Below, in pieces: positions 34,874 through 44,282 of a DNA stretch of 64,000 nt; the first letter of the stretch is position 1; each line of letters begins with the position of its first letter. Made by a program: the position numbers and the translations under genes. The stretch is from an uncultured bacterium (lineage in GTDB: Bacteria > Cyanobacteriota > Vampirovibrionia > Gastranaerophilales > Gastranaerophilaceae): NCBI GenBank assembly GCA_949292185.1, contig CASEYP010000031.1:186001-250000 (forward strand), given 5' to 3'. Under the pieces are notes generated by a model. That model ran no database searches. It was not told the origin of the DNA and worked only from the letters and a program-made list of their open reading frames with translations.

Positions 34874-35203
34874 TTACTTAGTAACTTTGAATTCGTTTCT
34901 ATAAGCATCTAACAACTGAGTAGCTTCTTCATAAGAATGATCATCCTGATATTTATCAAAAATCATATTAAGTTGAGCAACTTGGATAGGATTTTTCAAA
35001 AGGATATTCATATCATCCTCAATTGAATCTGTAGAAACTTGAGATTTACCCAAAGATGCAGCTGGCATATTTGTCAAGTCTTTGATTTCCTTTGAATCTA
35101 CAGAAGCTGGGGCTGCTTCCGGCGCTGTTGTAGTTTCATTTGCCGGTTTTTGGATACCTGTGAAGTTTAAACTATTAATGTTTTTGTTACCTATTTCTCT
35201 CAT
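34874..35203 (-). CDS. Small protein with N-terminal LNFTG tag
   Basis: A 109-residue protein. Residues 9-19 read NSLNFTGIQKP, close to the INFTGI of the 23355 protein. An alanine-, threonine- and proline-rich linker follows (ETTTAPEAAPASVDSKE). The C-terminal 50 residues are acidic and helical (NPIQVAQLNMIFDKYQDDHS) with no known domain. No membrane segment or signal peptide is present. AAGGTGATACT precedes the ATG. It converges with aroQ and is divergent from the kinase-like gene at 35388. Confidence 0.75.
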   Translation of the reverse strand: MREIGNKNINSLNFTGIQKPANETTTAPEAAPASVDSKEIKDLTNMPAASLGKSQVSTDSIEDDMNILLKNPIQVAQLNMIFDKYQDDHSYEEATQLLDAYRNEFKVTK

Positions 35204-35387
35204 AGTATCACCTTACTTTCAGAAAATTATATTCTCTATTATCTTCATGTCAGTTTTTGTATAGAAAACACCTAAATAATATTTTTTGCTACTTTTCTAT
35301 AAAAAAATTACAAAAATTTACATGTAATTATTCATTAGTTTTTCATGTTATTATGTATTATATACTATATAAAGGTTTAATGCAAAT

Positions 35388-36506
35388 ATGAACTTGGCTA
35401 AAATTTTGAAAGATTTATGGTGGAATTTAACCGCATACCAAACAATAAATAACTTGCCTGATTCTTTAATTTTCGTTAATGCTGACGGATTTATAACAAA
35501 ATTTAACTACAAGGCTAAAGAAGTTTTTGGATTAAAGACAGATGAAATTGTACCTATAAGGTTTAATGACATAATTGATGATGGCATGAAACTTGTTAAA
35601 GCTTCATTGAGTGCCACAAAACCTATTTTAGCTGTTGCAAAAATTCCTGGGCGAGAATTTTATGTGGAACTTAATGCGGCAAAACACGGCCACGGATATT
35701 GCATTTGCTTAAGAGATATGACCAAATTAACAAATGAACTTGTTAATGAAGATAAAACTATTAGATTTAATAACGAAAAGAATGCAATGCTTGCCAAATT
35801 GGAAGGCGATATAAAATCTCCAATAACTTCTATCAGCGGATTTTCAAAAGGTTTGCTTGACGGTTTAGGCGGGGAATTAACAGAAAAACAAACTAAATAT
35901 GTTAAAATTATAAATTCTAACGCTGATGAATTATACCAATTTTTAGATAAATTATTAGAATTTTCAAAGGTTGAATCATCAATCTATGAATCAAATTACA
36001 ATACTTTTGATATCGTAGAACTATTTAAATCCATCAGTAGAGATTTTGAAAACAGTTTTGCGCAAAAAGAAATTTCATTTGATTTTGATTATTACAGTTT
36101 AGAAAAACGAAATGTATATACAGATATTAATGCCGTAAAATCCATTTATAGAAACATTTTAGAAGTCGTTCTATCAATGACTGAATCAGGATTTATAGCA
36201 GTAAAACTTACTCATCCTGATGAGATGACTTGTATCAAATATAACCTTGATATTACGGCAGAAAAACAAAAATCTTATCTTCAACTTACAATAAGTGCAT
36301 CAGATTCAGGAATAGCAGAAGAAGATATGAAATATTTATGTGAACCTTATGCACAACTAGAAAAAGGTAAGAAAAACTTTTTAAGAGCTTTAAAATTAGG
36401 TACAGCAAGTATTTTAACAAAACGAGCAAATGGCCTTATTAGTATAAAATCCGAAATAATGAAGGGAACTAAATATTGTATAGTTCTTCCTATAGAAAAG
36501 GAATAA
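35388..36506 (+). CDS. PAS and histidine-kinase-like protein lacking the phospho-acceptor histidine
   Basis: A 372-residue cytoplasmic protein. Residues about 18-110 look like a PAS domain (DSLIFVNADGFITKFNYKAK, then EVFGLKTDEIVP). The dimerisation segment reads KLEGDIKSPITSISGFSKGL. The residue that should be histidine before D-I/L-K-x-P is glycine 140. The ATP-binding part is degraded: the N-box lacks its second asparagine (IYRNILEVVLSMTESGF), while a DSGI motif and a partial lid remain. It therefore looks like a pseudokinase sensor. Its stop is one base before the ATG of the ABC ATPase gene, so the two are coupled. The intact kinase at 46640 shows what is missing. Confidence 0.8.
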   Translation: MNLAKILKDLWWNLTAYQTINNLPDSLIFVNADGFITKFNYKAKEVFGLKTDEIVPIRFNDIIDDGMKLVKASLSATKPILAVAKIPGREFYVELNAAKHGHGYCICLRDMTKLTNELVNEDKTIRFNNEKNAMLAKLEGDIKSPITSISGFSKGLLDGLGGELTEKQTKYVKIINSNADELYQFLDKLLEFSKVESSIYESNYNTFDIVELFKSISRDFENSFAQKEISFDFDYYSLEKRNVYTDINAVKSIYRNILEVVLSMTESGFIAVKLTHPDEMTCIKYNLDITAEKQKSYLQLTISASDSGIAEEDMKYLCEPYAQLEKGKKNFLRALKLGTASILTKRANGLISIKSEIMKGTKYCIVLPIEKE

Positions 36507-36507
36507 A

Positions 36508-37503
36508 ATGAGCAGCGTAATTTTAAAAAATGTTCGCAAAACTTACGATAACAACAAAACTGTAATTAATAACGTAAATCTTGAAATTAAAGATAAAGAA
36601 TTTGTCGTGCTTGTAGGAGCCTCTGGGTGCGGGAAATCAACTTTACTAAGGATGATTGCAGGATTGGAAGACATCTCAGACGGTGAAATTTATATTGACG
36701 ATAAAAAAGTCAACAATATTCCGCCAAAAGACAGAGATATAGCATTTGTATTCCAAAGTTACGCACTATATCCTCACATGACAGTCAGAGAAAATATAGC
36801 TTTTGGCCTAAAAATGAGAAAAGTAGATAAAGCAACTATTGATAAAAAAGTTCAAGAAGCAGCAGAAATACTTAACCTTGGAGAATATTTAGACCGCAAG
36901 CCAAAACAATTATCAGGTGGTCAAAGACAGCGTGTAGCATTAGGAAGAGCTATTGTAAGAAACCCTAAAGTATTTCTTATGGATGAACCTTTATCAAATC
37001 TTGATGCAAAATTAAGAGTGCAAATGCGCTCAGAAATTAAAAAATTACACGAAAAATTACAAACAACATTTATCTACGTAACCCACGATCAAACAGAAGC
37101 TTTGACTATGGGAGATAGAATTGTTGTACTAAATAACGGAGATATCCAACAAGCAGGCAGTCCTGAAGAGATTTACAATAATCCGCAAAACACTTTTGTT
37201 GCAGGTTTTGTAGGTTCTCCGCAGATGAATTTTATAGACGGTAAAGATATCGGACTTGATGAAAATATTTTATACGGTGTAAGACCTGAAAAAATGACAC
37301 GCCCTAACGGGGATATAAAATTAACCGTAAATGTTGATATTTCAGAAATGCTTGGCAGTGAAAAAATCGTATACTTTAATATAGGCAAACAAAAATGCTC
37401 AGCTAGAGTAGATTCGGATTTTAACATTGGCAAAACATTCGATTTATCAATTTGTAGTTCGGATTTATATAAATTTGATTCAAAAACAGGCGTTAGAATT
37501 TAG
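36508..37503 (+). CDS. Sugar-type (UgpC/MalK-like) ABC transporter ATP-binding protein
   Basis: A 331-residue ATPase. Walker A VGASGCGKSTLL, Q-loop FVFQSYALYPHMTVRENIAF, signature LSGGQRQRVALGRAIV, Walker B VFLMDEPLSNLDAKLR and the H-loop YVTHDQTEALTM are all intact. The C-terminal 100 residues correspond to the OB/TOBE regulatory part of carbohydrate importers. No permease or binding protein lies nearby, so it probably serves one or more transporters encoded elsewhere, as MsmK-type ATPases do. The coupling to a kinase-like sensor upstream is unusual. Confidence 0.9.
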   Translation: MSSVILKNVRKTYDNNKTVINNVNLEIKDKEFVVLVGASGCGKSTLLRMIAGLEDISDGEIYIDDKKVNNIPPKDRDIAFVFQSYALYPHMTVRENIAFGLKMRKVDKATIDKKVQEAAEILNLGEYLDRKPKQLSGGQRQRVALGRAIVRNPKVFLMDEPLSNLDAKLRVQMRSEIKKLHEKLQTTFIYVTHDQTEALTMGDRIVVLNNGDIQQAGSPEEIYNNPQNTFVAGFVGSPQMNFIDGKDIGLDENILYGVRPEKMTRPNGDIKLTVNVDISEMLGSEKIVYFNIGKQKCSARVDSDFNIGKTFDLSICSSDLYKFDSKTGVRI

Positions 37504-37519
37504 CTAATTTCATTTTTTA

Positions 37520-37687
37520 TTAATATCTATGGCGTCTGTTATCCGGGTTTTCCACCCAGATAACAGTTACTTCCGGCTGTTTGTAAAACGGATTAAACCA
37601 GTGGCTTTCTTCCGTAAAATCTGCTATCGCATCATAATATGCAATCTTTTTAGAAAGTAGTTTTGTATATCTTAATAAATCTGTCAT
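37520..37687 (-). CDS. Small protein of unknown function
   Basis: A 55-residue protein from the ATG at 37687, preferred over 37726 because TTAGGAAATTT precedes it. It is aromatic-rich and basic (TDLLRYTKLLSKKIAYYDAI, then ESHWFNPFYKQPEV and WVENPDNRRHRY). The composition looks coding rather than random and no gene overlaps it, but I recognise no family. It converges with the ABC ATPase gene. Confidence 0.5.
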   Translation of the reverse strand: MTDLLRYTKLLSKKIAYYDAIADFTEESHWFNPFYKQPEVTVIWVENPDNRRHRY

Positions 37688-37864
37688 AAATTTCCTAACT
37701 ATCATAACAATCTTATTTTCATACATTTTTCACAACAAATAATCCCCAAAAAGTCCTGAGTTAAAATAATATATTCGCCAAAAGGACTACTCCTTAATCT
37801 AATTGAGATTTGCGATAAGAGATATTATCTTAACCGTAAGAAGAAGCAAAGGAGAAAAAACGAT

Positions 37865-38443
37865 ATGAGCGAAAAATTCAAAGGATCACAAACACAACAA
37901 AATCTTATAAATGCTTTTGCAGGAGAATCCCAAGCAAGAAATAAATATACTTACTACTCAAAAATAGCAAAAAATGAAGGCTATGAACAAATTGCAGAAA
38001 TATTTTTACAAACAGCAGAAAACGAAATGGAACATGCAAAATTATTTTTCACACACGTAGGAAATAATCCCCTTGGCCACGTTGATAGCTTTTATCCTTT
38101 TGAAATCGGAACAACTGAAGACAATTTAAATACCGCAATCTCAGGTGAACTTGAAGAATACGATGTTATATATAAAGAAGCTGAAGAAACAGCAAGAGAT
38201 GAAGGCTTTGAAGATATCGCAAATACATTTAAAACAGTAAGAGTAGCAGAACAACACCACGCAAAACGATATAAAATGCTTCTTGAACAACTCCAAGATG
38301 GAACTTTATTTGACAAAGACGAAGACACCACTTGGATTTGCAGGAAATGCGGATACGTTCATTTTGGCAAATCCGCACCAAAAACATGTCCAAATTGCCA
38401 TCATCCTCAAAGTTATTTTCAAATTTTGTGCGAAAAATACTAA
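37865..38443 (+). CDS. rbr: Rubrerythrin (classical order)
   Basis: A peroxidase that reduces hydrogen peroxide in anaerobes. The N-terminal four-helix diiron domain shows AFAGESQARNKYTYYSKIAK, QTAENEMEHAKLFF and VAEQHHAKRYKMLL. The C-terminal rubredoxin domain is CRKCGYVHFGK...CPNCHHPQSYF. The length of 192 residues is typical. AAAGGAGAAAAAACGAT precedes the ATG. An inverted repeat TAAGA-N7-TCTTA lies about 40 bases upstream in the leader and could be an operator, though it does not match the PerR consensus well. Confidence 0.95.
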   Translation: MSEKFKGSQTQQNLINAFAGESQARNKYTYYSKIAKNEGYEQIAEIFLQTAENEMEHAKLFFTHVGNNPLGHVDSFYPFEIGTTEDNLNTAISGELEEYDVIYKEAEETARDEGFEDIANTFKTVRVAEQHHAKRYKMLLEQLQDGTLFDKDEDTTWICRKCGYVHFGKSAPKTCPNCHHPQSYFQILCEKY

Positions 38444-38501
38444 CAATGGAGGATTATTTATATTGTACTTATCGAACATATTATAATATAATAAGTATAA
38501 T

Positions 38502-41500
38502 ATGAAGAGAAAATGGAAAATAGTAACAACTTTGGGCGTTATTGCAGTAACCTGCGGGATTTATACCTGGGGAATACCTGCAATAATAAATATCAAAGCA
38601 CATAAAAACTTCATAGAAAAAACTATTTTAGAAAATTCAGGATACAAAATTGATATTGGTAATCCTGAACTTTCTATGGGTAGATTTCCATCTGTTTGGA
38701 TTAAAAGTGACAATATCTCATTAATAAATGATGACAACACTAAAGCATTCTCAATAGATAATCCAAAAGTAAAAATTGAACTTATCCCTTTAATTTTTAG
38801 AAAAGTCGAAATTTCACAATTTTCGGCAACTAAAGAACAAGCTCATTTTACATACTCTAAAGACGGAAAATTCCTAATCGGTCAATACCCAATTAAGCCA
38901 TCTCAAAAAAATAATTTTACACTATCAAAAATGGCTATGAATTTAGGTGAATATGATCTTTTCTTAAACGATTTATACAACAATCAGAATGTAAAATTCC
39001 AAGGCAAATACTTTAACTTGGGTAAATATGTTCAAAATAAACATCTGCAATTTTCAACAGAAAGCACTCTTCATATTGATAAAAAAGCAACCAATTTCTT
39101 TGCAGATGTAGAAATTGATTTACCAATAAACAGTTTTTCTGAAGATAAAATCAAAATCATCGGAAAAGTTAAAGACTTCGATATTTCATCAATTTCTGAT
39201 TATGTAAAAATTCTTACTAAAGGTAAAATTACACAAACTAAAGGTATAATCAATCTTGATGCAAATACTAAAGCTGATGAATTTGGACATAAAAATATAA
39301 CAACAAAATTAACAACAAATAACCTTGAAATTCTAGGCAAAGATAAAGCATCTTCTATTATTTTCAAAGATAAAATTGATGCCAATATAAACTTTAGCAC
39401 AATAGAAAACGGAATATATTTTAAAAATACAACATTAGATGCTAAAAATATACACGCAAAAGTTGACGGAAAAATCTTCTCACTTGGCTCAAAAGAACCA
39501 AAATATAATATAACAGCAGAAGTTAAAAATACAAGACTTGAAGATGTTGTTGCAATTTTACCAGGAAGCGAAACACTCCTTCCTGATTTCAACTTGTACA
39601 AATTAAAAAAATACGTATTTTACGGAAACGGTGAAGGTAAAGTAAACTTTGAAGGTCAAGGGATTCGTCCAAATGTAACAGGAGAAGTTAAATTAACAGA
39701 CGCCTATCTTATCCATCCGATAAAAGGTTCACCTGCAAATGCAACAATTAACTTGAAATTTATAGGCAGAAAAATGTTATTGGATGTATTTGTACCAACA
39801 AGCAAAAACCAAAGTGTAGATGTAAACGGTATGGTTCTAATTGATGGTAGTAAATACTCTGAACTCAATATAAAAAGTACAAAAGCCGTATTACTTGAAC
39901 CGGCACAAGAAATTTTAAATCCGCTACACGAAATTTTAAAATTCCAACTTGGCCCTGTTCCTATTATGAAAATTGCAGGGGTTGGAAATATTGAACTTCG
40001 CTCAGCAGGTAAAAAAGTTGATCCACATATCTGGGGGAAAATTAATTTTAAAGATGTAAGAGCGTCATTTAATGAAATTCATAATTTAGAATTATATAAC
40101 GGTTCAGGAGAAGTTGTATTTAATAATACAAAAACAACATTCAGAAGTTTTAGTGCAATGATAAACGGTCGTCCTGTCGAAATTAAAGGAGATTGCTCTG
40201 TTTTTGGAAAACTGAATGTATATGTTACAAGCAAAGGTCAAAATATTCCTAAAATGATAAATGTTATCAATTCATCACCACTGCTTGTTGATATCCAAAA
40301 AGTTATTAAACCATTCACTCACCCTGATGGGACAGCTGATTTATTTTTACACATTTATGGAACAGCAAAAAATGCTGAAGAAGTTGTCTTTAACAAAGAT
40401 TTATTCTCCAAAGGTACAATAACTCTGCATAATGCAAGAACAATAATGCAAGATACTTATCTTCCATTTACTAAAGTAAACGGTATTGTAAACTTTGACC
40501 AATACAATTCTGATTATGACATCACAGGTTTTGTAAGAAATTCAAAACTTCACGTAAAAGGAACAGGTACAAATTCGATTATTGATTTAACCGCACAGTC
40601 TGATAAATTTGCAATTGCAGATATCTCAGACCTACTTCATCCGGAATTATCTATTCCATATAAAAAAGATTTAGGAAAATTAAATGTGTCATTTGATGCA
40701 TCATATAAAGGTCCAGCTGATAACAATAATATTGACTACAACAAAATTATTGCTCAAGGTAAATTTTTGCCTAATATGAATACCTCAAATCCTATAAGAT
40801 TATCAGGTGGCAACTTTACAATTAAAAACGGAATTTTTAAAACTTCAACTCTTCATGGGCTATTTAATAATAACCCTTATACTCTAACAACAAGTGCAAA
40901 AGATATTTACAAAGAAATTCCAACAATATCTGATACAACTTTTAATTTCAAAAATTTTGATATTGCAACTCTTAATAATATCAAAAATCAAATGAAGTTA
41001 CCAAAAGATATCTCATCTCAACTTGATAATATTGTAAATATAAAGGGCATTATAGATATAAATGGTTCTATTCATAATAACAAAATTAATGCAAATACAA
41101 ACATTAATAATATAAGCTTTGTTTACAAACCTCTTGGTACAACAGTAAGAGTTTCAAACGGAGATATTATTATAAAAAATAATAACCTTCATCTTGATAA
41201 GATAAATTCAAGAATAAGCTCAATGCCAGTATTTATAAATGGTACCATTTCTGATTTTTACAAAAATCCTAACTTAAATCTATCAATTAGTACAAAAATG
41301 ACACAACCATTCTTTGATAGATTTTATAATTCAAAATTTGTATATCCTGTAAAAACAAAAGGCGATATAAACTTCTATACAAAATTAAGAGGTCCGATAA
41401 ATGCAATTTCATCAAAATCAACTCTTAACTTAGAAGAAAACGCTTCAATTTATTATATGGGAGCAACTCTTGCCGGAGCTCCTACAGGAACAATGAATTC

Positions 41501-42998
41501 TGAAGGCATCACAACAAACCCTGTTTCTATAATCACAGATGCAACAATTTATCCAGATAAAATCAAAATAAATAACTTGAGATATAACCAAACAATTACA
41601 TCTCAAAATAAAAAACGCTCAGTTCAAAATCAAGTTCACGCATCAGGTGAAATTAAACTTTTAAAAAACAACGTACTTGCATTTAAAAACTTGAAAATAA
41701 AAACGAACAATCCAACAAATGCAAGAATATTCAACATTCTATTCAAAAAACCAACAATCAAACAAGGTGTATTTACATCTGACTTAATAATTAATGGAAC
41801 ATCTTTGACTCCATATATTCTTGGTACTCTAAATGTTAAAAGTATTGATATTCCATTATTAGATGCAACAGTTCGAGATGTTGATGTAGACTTTAAAAAA
41901 GATTTTGTCCATTTATATTCAAAAGGGAACGTCCTAACAAGTGATATTCTTTTAAATGCCAAAATTGCAAACAAAACATCCTTCCCAATAAATGTTGAAG
42001 ATTTAAATATTCAAATGGATACCCTTGATTTAAATATCATAACAAATAGACTTAACGACTTTGATGCTGAAAATACAAGAAGTAAGCAAATAACAACAGA
42101 TACAACAGAAATACTTGGATCTAATCCGCTAATTATAAAAAATGCACAAATTAACGCTGATAAAATTATAATCAAAAAAGCTAATGCAACAGATTTCAAA
42201 TCACACCTGACACTTGGATCTGACCAAATAATTAGAATTGATAATTATAATTTTGATATTGCAAATGGCTCAGTAAACGGTACAATGAACTATAATTGCA
42301 AAAACTATAAAAGTTGGGGCAATATGTATGTAAATAATGCAGATGCTCAGATTATTTCAGAAAACTTCTTCGACATGCCTGGTCAAATGTATGGAACCGT
42401 AACAGGTGATATGAATATGTCTTGTACAGGATTATCAAGTGTAGATTGTATAAATACTCTATCCGGATATGGAAGTTTTAAAGTAACAGATGGTAGAATG
42501 CCTAAACTTGGATCTTTAGAATACCTACTAAAAGCAACTAACCTAATCACAGGTGGTATTACAGGGGTATCAATTAACGGAATAATTGATCTTATCACAC
42601 CATTAAAAACAGGTAATTTCAAAAGTATAAGCGGAAATATTCATGTAAAAGACGGTATCGCCGATAAAATCAATGTATATTCAAGCGGTGAAGATTTGAA
42701 TATGTATATGACAGGCAGCTATAATATTTCAAGCCTGATAGCTGATATGGAAGTTTATGGAAGTCTATCCAAAAATTTCTCAACCCTATTAGGCAAAATC
42801 GCAAATTCATCTCTTAATACATTATTTAATACTATTCCTGGAGTTAAAATAAATGAAATTAATCCAACATCAACAAGTAATATAAACAAAATTCCAAACT
42901 TTGATAAAACAAAAACTCTAAGAGTATTTAAAGCTGATATCTACGGAGATATCAACGGTAGTAATTATGTTAAAAGCTTCCGTTGGATAAAAAATTAA
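38502..42998 (+). CDS. AsmA/TamB-like giant envelope protein
   Basis: A 1498-residue protein. Residues 5-24 are an N-terminal membrane anchor (WKIVTTLGVIAVTCGIYTWG). The region up to about 150 (GYKIDIGNPELSMGRFPSVW) is typical of the AsmA N-terminus. The remainder is a long run of short beta strands ending in an AsmA-like C-terminal part (GYGSFKVTDGRMPKLGSLEY). Proteins of this family form periplasmic beta-taco bridges that move phospholipids between the two membranes. A TATAAT cluster lies right before the ATG and there is no ribosome site, so translation is probably leaderless or nearly so. It is transcribed as a single gene. Confidence 0.82.
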   Translation: MKRKWKIVTTLGVIAVTCGIYTWGIPAIINIKAHKNFIEKTILENSGYKIDIGNPELSMGRFPSVWIKSDNISLINDDNTKAFSIDNPKVKIELIPLIFRKVEISQFSATKEQAHFTYSKDGKFLIGQYPIKPSQKNNFTLSKMAMNLGEYDLFLNDLYNNQNVKFQGKYFNLGKYVQNKHLQFSTESTLHIDKKATNFFADVEIDLPINSFSEDKIKIIGKVKDFDISSISDYVKILTKGKITQTKGIINLDANTKADEFGHKNITTKLTTNNLEILGKDKASSIIFKDKIDANINFSTIENGIYFKNTTLDAKNIHAKVDGKIFSLGSKEPKYNITAEVKNTRLEDVVAILPGSETLLPDFNLYKLKKYVFYGNGEGKVNFEGQGIRPNVTGEVKLTDAYLIHPIKGSPANATINLKFIGRKMLLDVFVPTSKNQSVDVNGMVLIDGSKYSELNIKSTKAVLLEPAQEILNPLHEILKFQLGPVPIMKIAGVGNIELRSAGKKVDPHIWGKINFKDVRASFNEIHNLELYNGSGEVVFNNTKTTFRSFSAMINGRPVEIKGDCSVFGKLNVYVTSKGQNIPKMINVINSSPLLVDIQKVIKPFTHPDGTADLFLHIYGTAKNAEEVVFNKDLFSKGTITLHNARTIMQDTYLPFTKVNGIVNFDQYNSDYDITGFVRNSKLHVKGTGTNSIIDLTAQSDKFAIADISDLLHPELSIPYKKDLGKLNVSFDASYKGPADNNNIDYNKIIAQGKFLPNMNTSNPIRLSGGNFTIKNGIFKTSTLHGLFNNNPYTLTTSAKDIYKEIPTISDTTFNFKNFDIATLNNIKNQMKLPKDISSQLDNIVNIKGIIDINGSIHNNKINANTNINNISFVYKPLGTTVRVSNGDIIIKNNNLHLDKINSRISSMPVFINGTISDFYKNPNLNLSISTKMTQPFFDRFYNSKFVYPVKTKGDINFYTKLRGPINAISSKSTLNLEENASIYYMGATLAGAPTGTMNSEGITTNPVSIITDATIYPDKIKINNLRYNQTITSQNKKRSVQNQVHASGEIKLLKNNVLAFKNLKIKTNNPTNARIFNILFKKPTIKQGVFTSDLIINGTSLTPYILGTLNVKSIDIPLLDATVRDVDVDFKKDFVHLYSKGNVLTSDILLNAKIANKTSFPINVEDLNIQMDTLDLNIITNRLNDFDAENTRSKQITTDTTEILGSNPLIIKNAQINADKIIIKKANATDFKSHLTLGSDQIIRIDNYNFDIANGSVNGTMNYNCKNYKSWGNMYVNNADAQIISENFFDMPGQMYGTVTGDMNMSCTGLSSVDCINTLSGYGSFKVTDGRMPKLGSLEYLLKATNLITGGITGVSINGIIDLITPLKTGNFKSISGNIHVKDGIADKINVYSSGEDLNMYMTGSYNISSLIADMEVYGSLSKNFSTLLGKIANSSLNTLFNTIPGVKINEINPTSTSNINKIPNFDKTKTLRVFKADIYGDINGSNYVKSFRWIKN

Positions 42999-43007
42999 AA
43001 AATTAGG

Positions 43008-43547
43008 CTAAACCCCAATCCAATTAAAATATCCTAACCCTAAACCAACTAAAGCTGAAAAGCCAAGAATAAATAACGGATCTCTTTTTTTAAAAAAGCT
43101 AAGGATTATAAAAAACAAAAATAACAAAGTTCCTAATAAATGCAAATTAGAAGTGAATAAAAGCCTAATTCCAACAGCAGAAAGCAACGCACAACCAGCA
43201 GGTTTTATTCCTCGAATTGCACCTTTGACATAACGATTGGTCTGAAATTTATCTAACACATTATAAACTATAGTAACAATGATAAAAGATGGCAAAATTA
43301 CAGCCGTTGTAGCAACTAACGCACCTAAAATGCCAGATGTTGCAAATCCCGCAAATGTAGCAACATTAACCCCCACAGGCCCAGGTGTAATAGATGAAAT
43401 TGCAAGCATATCAGTTAATTGCTTTACACTGTACCAATGAAACTTTTCTGATATAGCATATAAAAACGGTAACGTAGCATATCCACCGCCAAATGAAAAT
43501 ACTCCAACATGAAAAAATTGTAAAAATAATTGAAATAAAAGTTTCAT
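43008..43547 (-). CDS. Chromate transporter, short-chain ChrA (second of pair)
   Basis: A 179-residue membrane protein of the CHR family. The N-terminus has the family motif FHVGVFSFGGGYATLPFLYA, followed by AISSITPGPVGVNVATFAGF and about five hydrophobic segments. It is one half of the usual two-domain ChrA. It begins directly after the stop codon of the other half, so both are translated together. Short-chain pairs like this are known and are not a frameshift. They export chromate in tested cases; in gut anaerobes the true substrate is uncertain. Confidence 0.9.
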   Translation of the reverse strand: MKLLFQLFLQFFHVGVFSFGGGYATLPFLYAISEKFHWYSVKQLTDMLAISSITPGPVGVNVATFAGFATSGILGALVATTAVILPSFIIVTIVYNVLDKFQTNRYVKGAIRGIKPAGCALLSAVGIRLLFTSNLHLLGTLLFLFFIILSFFKKRDPLFILGFSALVGLGLGYFNWIGV

Positions 43548-44126
43548 CTATTCCTTACTCCCATTATCATCTGGTTTAAAGTTTTTCTTTTTATCTTCAT
43601 AAACTTGATAGATAATTCCAACAACTAATGCTGATATTATTATCAATGCAAGAGGAATCTTCCCCCACAATGCTAACAAAACACATACTAAATAAACTAT
43701 AAATGAAAATTTATCAACAACAGCCTTATTCCACATTTCCTTAACAGCTAAAAATAACAGTGCAATAACACCAATTCCTACCCCCCAGAAAACATTTTGA
43801 ACAGTAGGATTTTTAACAAGTTCACTCAATATACTTGCCAAAAGTACAATCGCCAAAAATGCAGGAAATATCATTCCAACAGTAGCCGCAATAGCACCCT
43901 TTGTTCCTAACAATTTTTTGCCGGTAAAAATAGCAACATTAGCCGCAATAATTCCTGGTAATGAAGCTCCTAATGCATAGTATTCACACAATTCATCAGA
44001 GGTTATCCATTTTTTCTTATCAACCAATTCACTGGTTAATAAAGGTAAAATAACATACCCTCCACCTAGTAATAATGTTCCTACCTTGAAAAATGTCTTA
44101 AATATACTGTAAAAAGTTTTATCCAT
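43548..44126 (-). CDS. Chromate transporter, short-chain ChrA (first of pair)
   Basis: A 192-residue membrane protein homologous to its partner at 43008. It shows FFKVGTLLLGGGYVILPLLT, the catalytic-type ALGASLPGIIAANVAIFTGK, and about five hydrophobic segments. It has a charged C-terminal tail (EDKKKNFKPDDNGSKE). It is the first gene of the two-gene operon and its TAG stop abuts the partner's ATG. The ribosome site is weak. A heterodimer is expected from the family. Confidence 0.9.
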   Translation of the reverse strand: MDKTFYSIFKTFFKVGTLLLGGGYVILPLLTSELVDKKKWITSDELCEYYALGASLPGIIAANVAIFTGKKLLGTKGAIAATVGMIFPAFLAIVLLASILSELVKNPTVQNVFWGVGIGVIALLFLAVKEMWNKAVVDKFSFIVYLVCVLLALWGKIPLALIIISALVVGIIYQVYEDKKKNFKPDDNGSKE

Positions 44127-44207
44127 AAACTCTGGTATATCACAAAATTAATACTGCGTAAATAAATGAAATATTAAAAAATGTTAAAAATATGAAGATT
44201 AACGCAA

Positions 44208-44236
44208 TTTACCCTAAAAAAAATACTTTATATATA
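44208..44236 (+). promoter_or_regulatory. Promoter leading into a GGTTA-repeat leader
   Basis: TTTACC (44208-44213) and TATATA (44231-44236) are 17 bases apart. The predicted start lies inside four near-tandem GGTTA copies (44238-44260), before the gene at 44283, whose ribosome site GAAAGGGG follows. Confidence 0.45.
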
Positions 44237-44237
44237 T

Positions 44238-44260
44238 GGTTAAAGGTTAAGGTTAGGTTA
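44238..44260 (+). repeat. Four near-tandem GGTTA units in a 5' leader
   Basis: GGTTA occurs at 44238, 44245, 44251 and 44256 with 0-2 base spacers. A related GGTTA-TTA-GGTTA lies in the leader of the 33977 gene (33961-33973). Confidence 0.6.
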
Positions 44261-44282
44261 TTTTATTGAAAGGGGTTATATT

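Noticed and set aside
43008-44126. ChrA split in two by a frameshift
   Set aside because: Both halves have proper starts and full short-chain length, and the stop and start codons abut. This is the known paired form.
44238-44260. Telomere-like or CRISPR-like repeat array
   Set aside because: Only four 5-base units with no spacers of constant length. No CRISPR array or cas gene was seen anywhere in the window.
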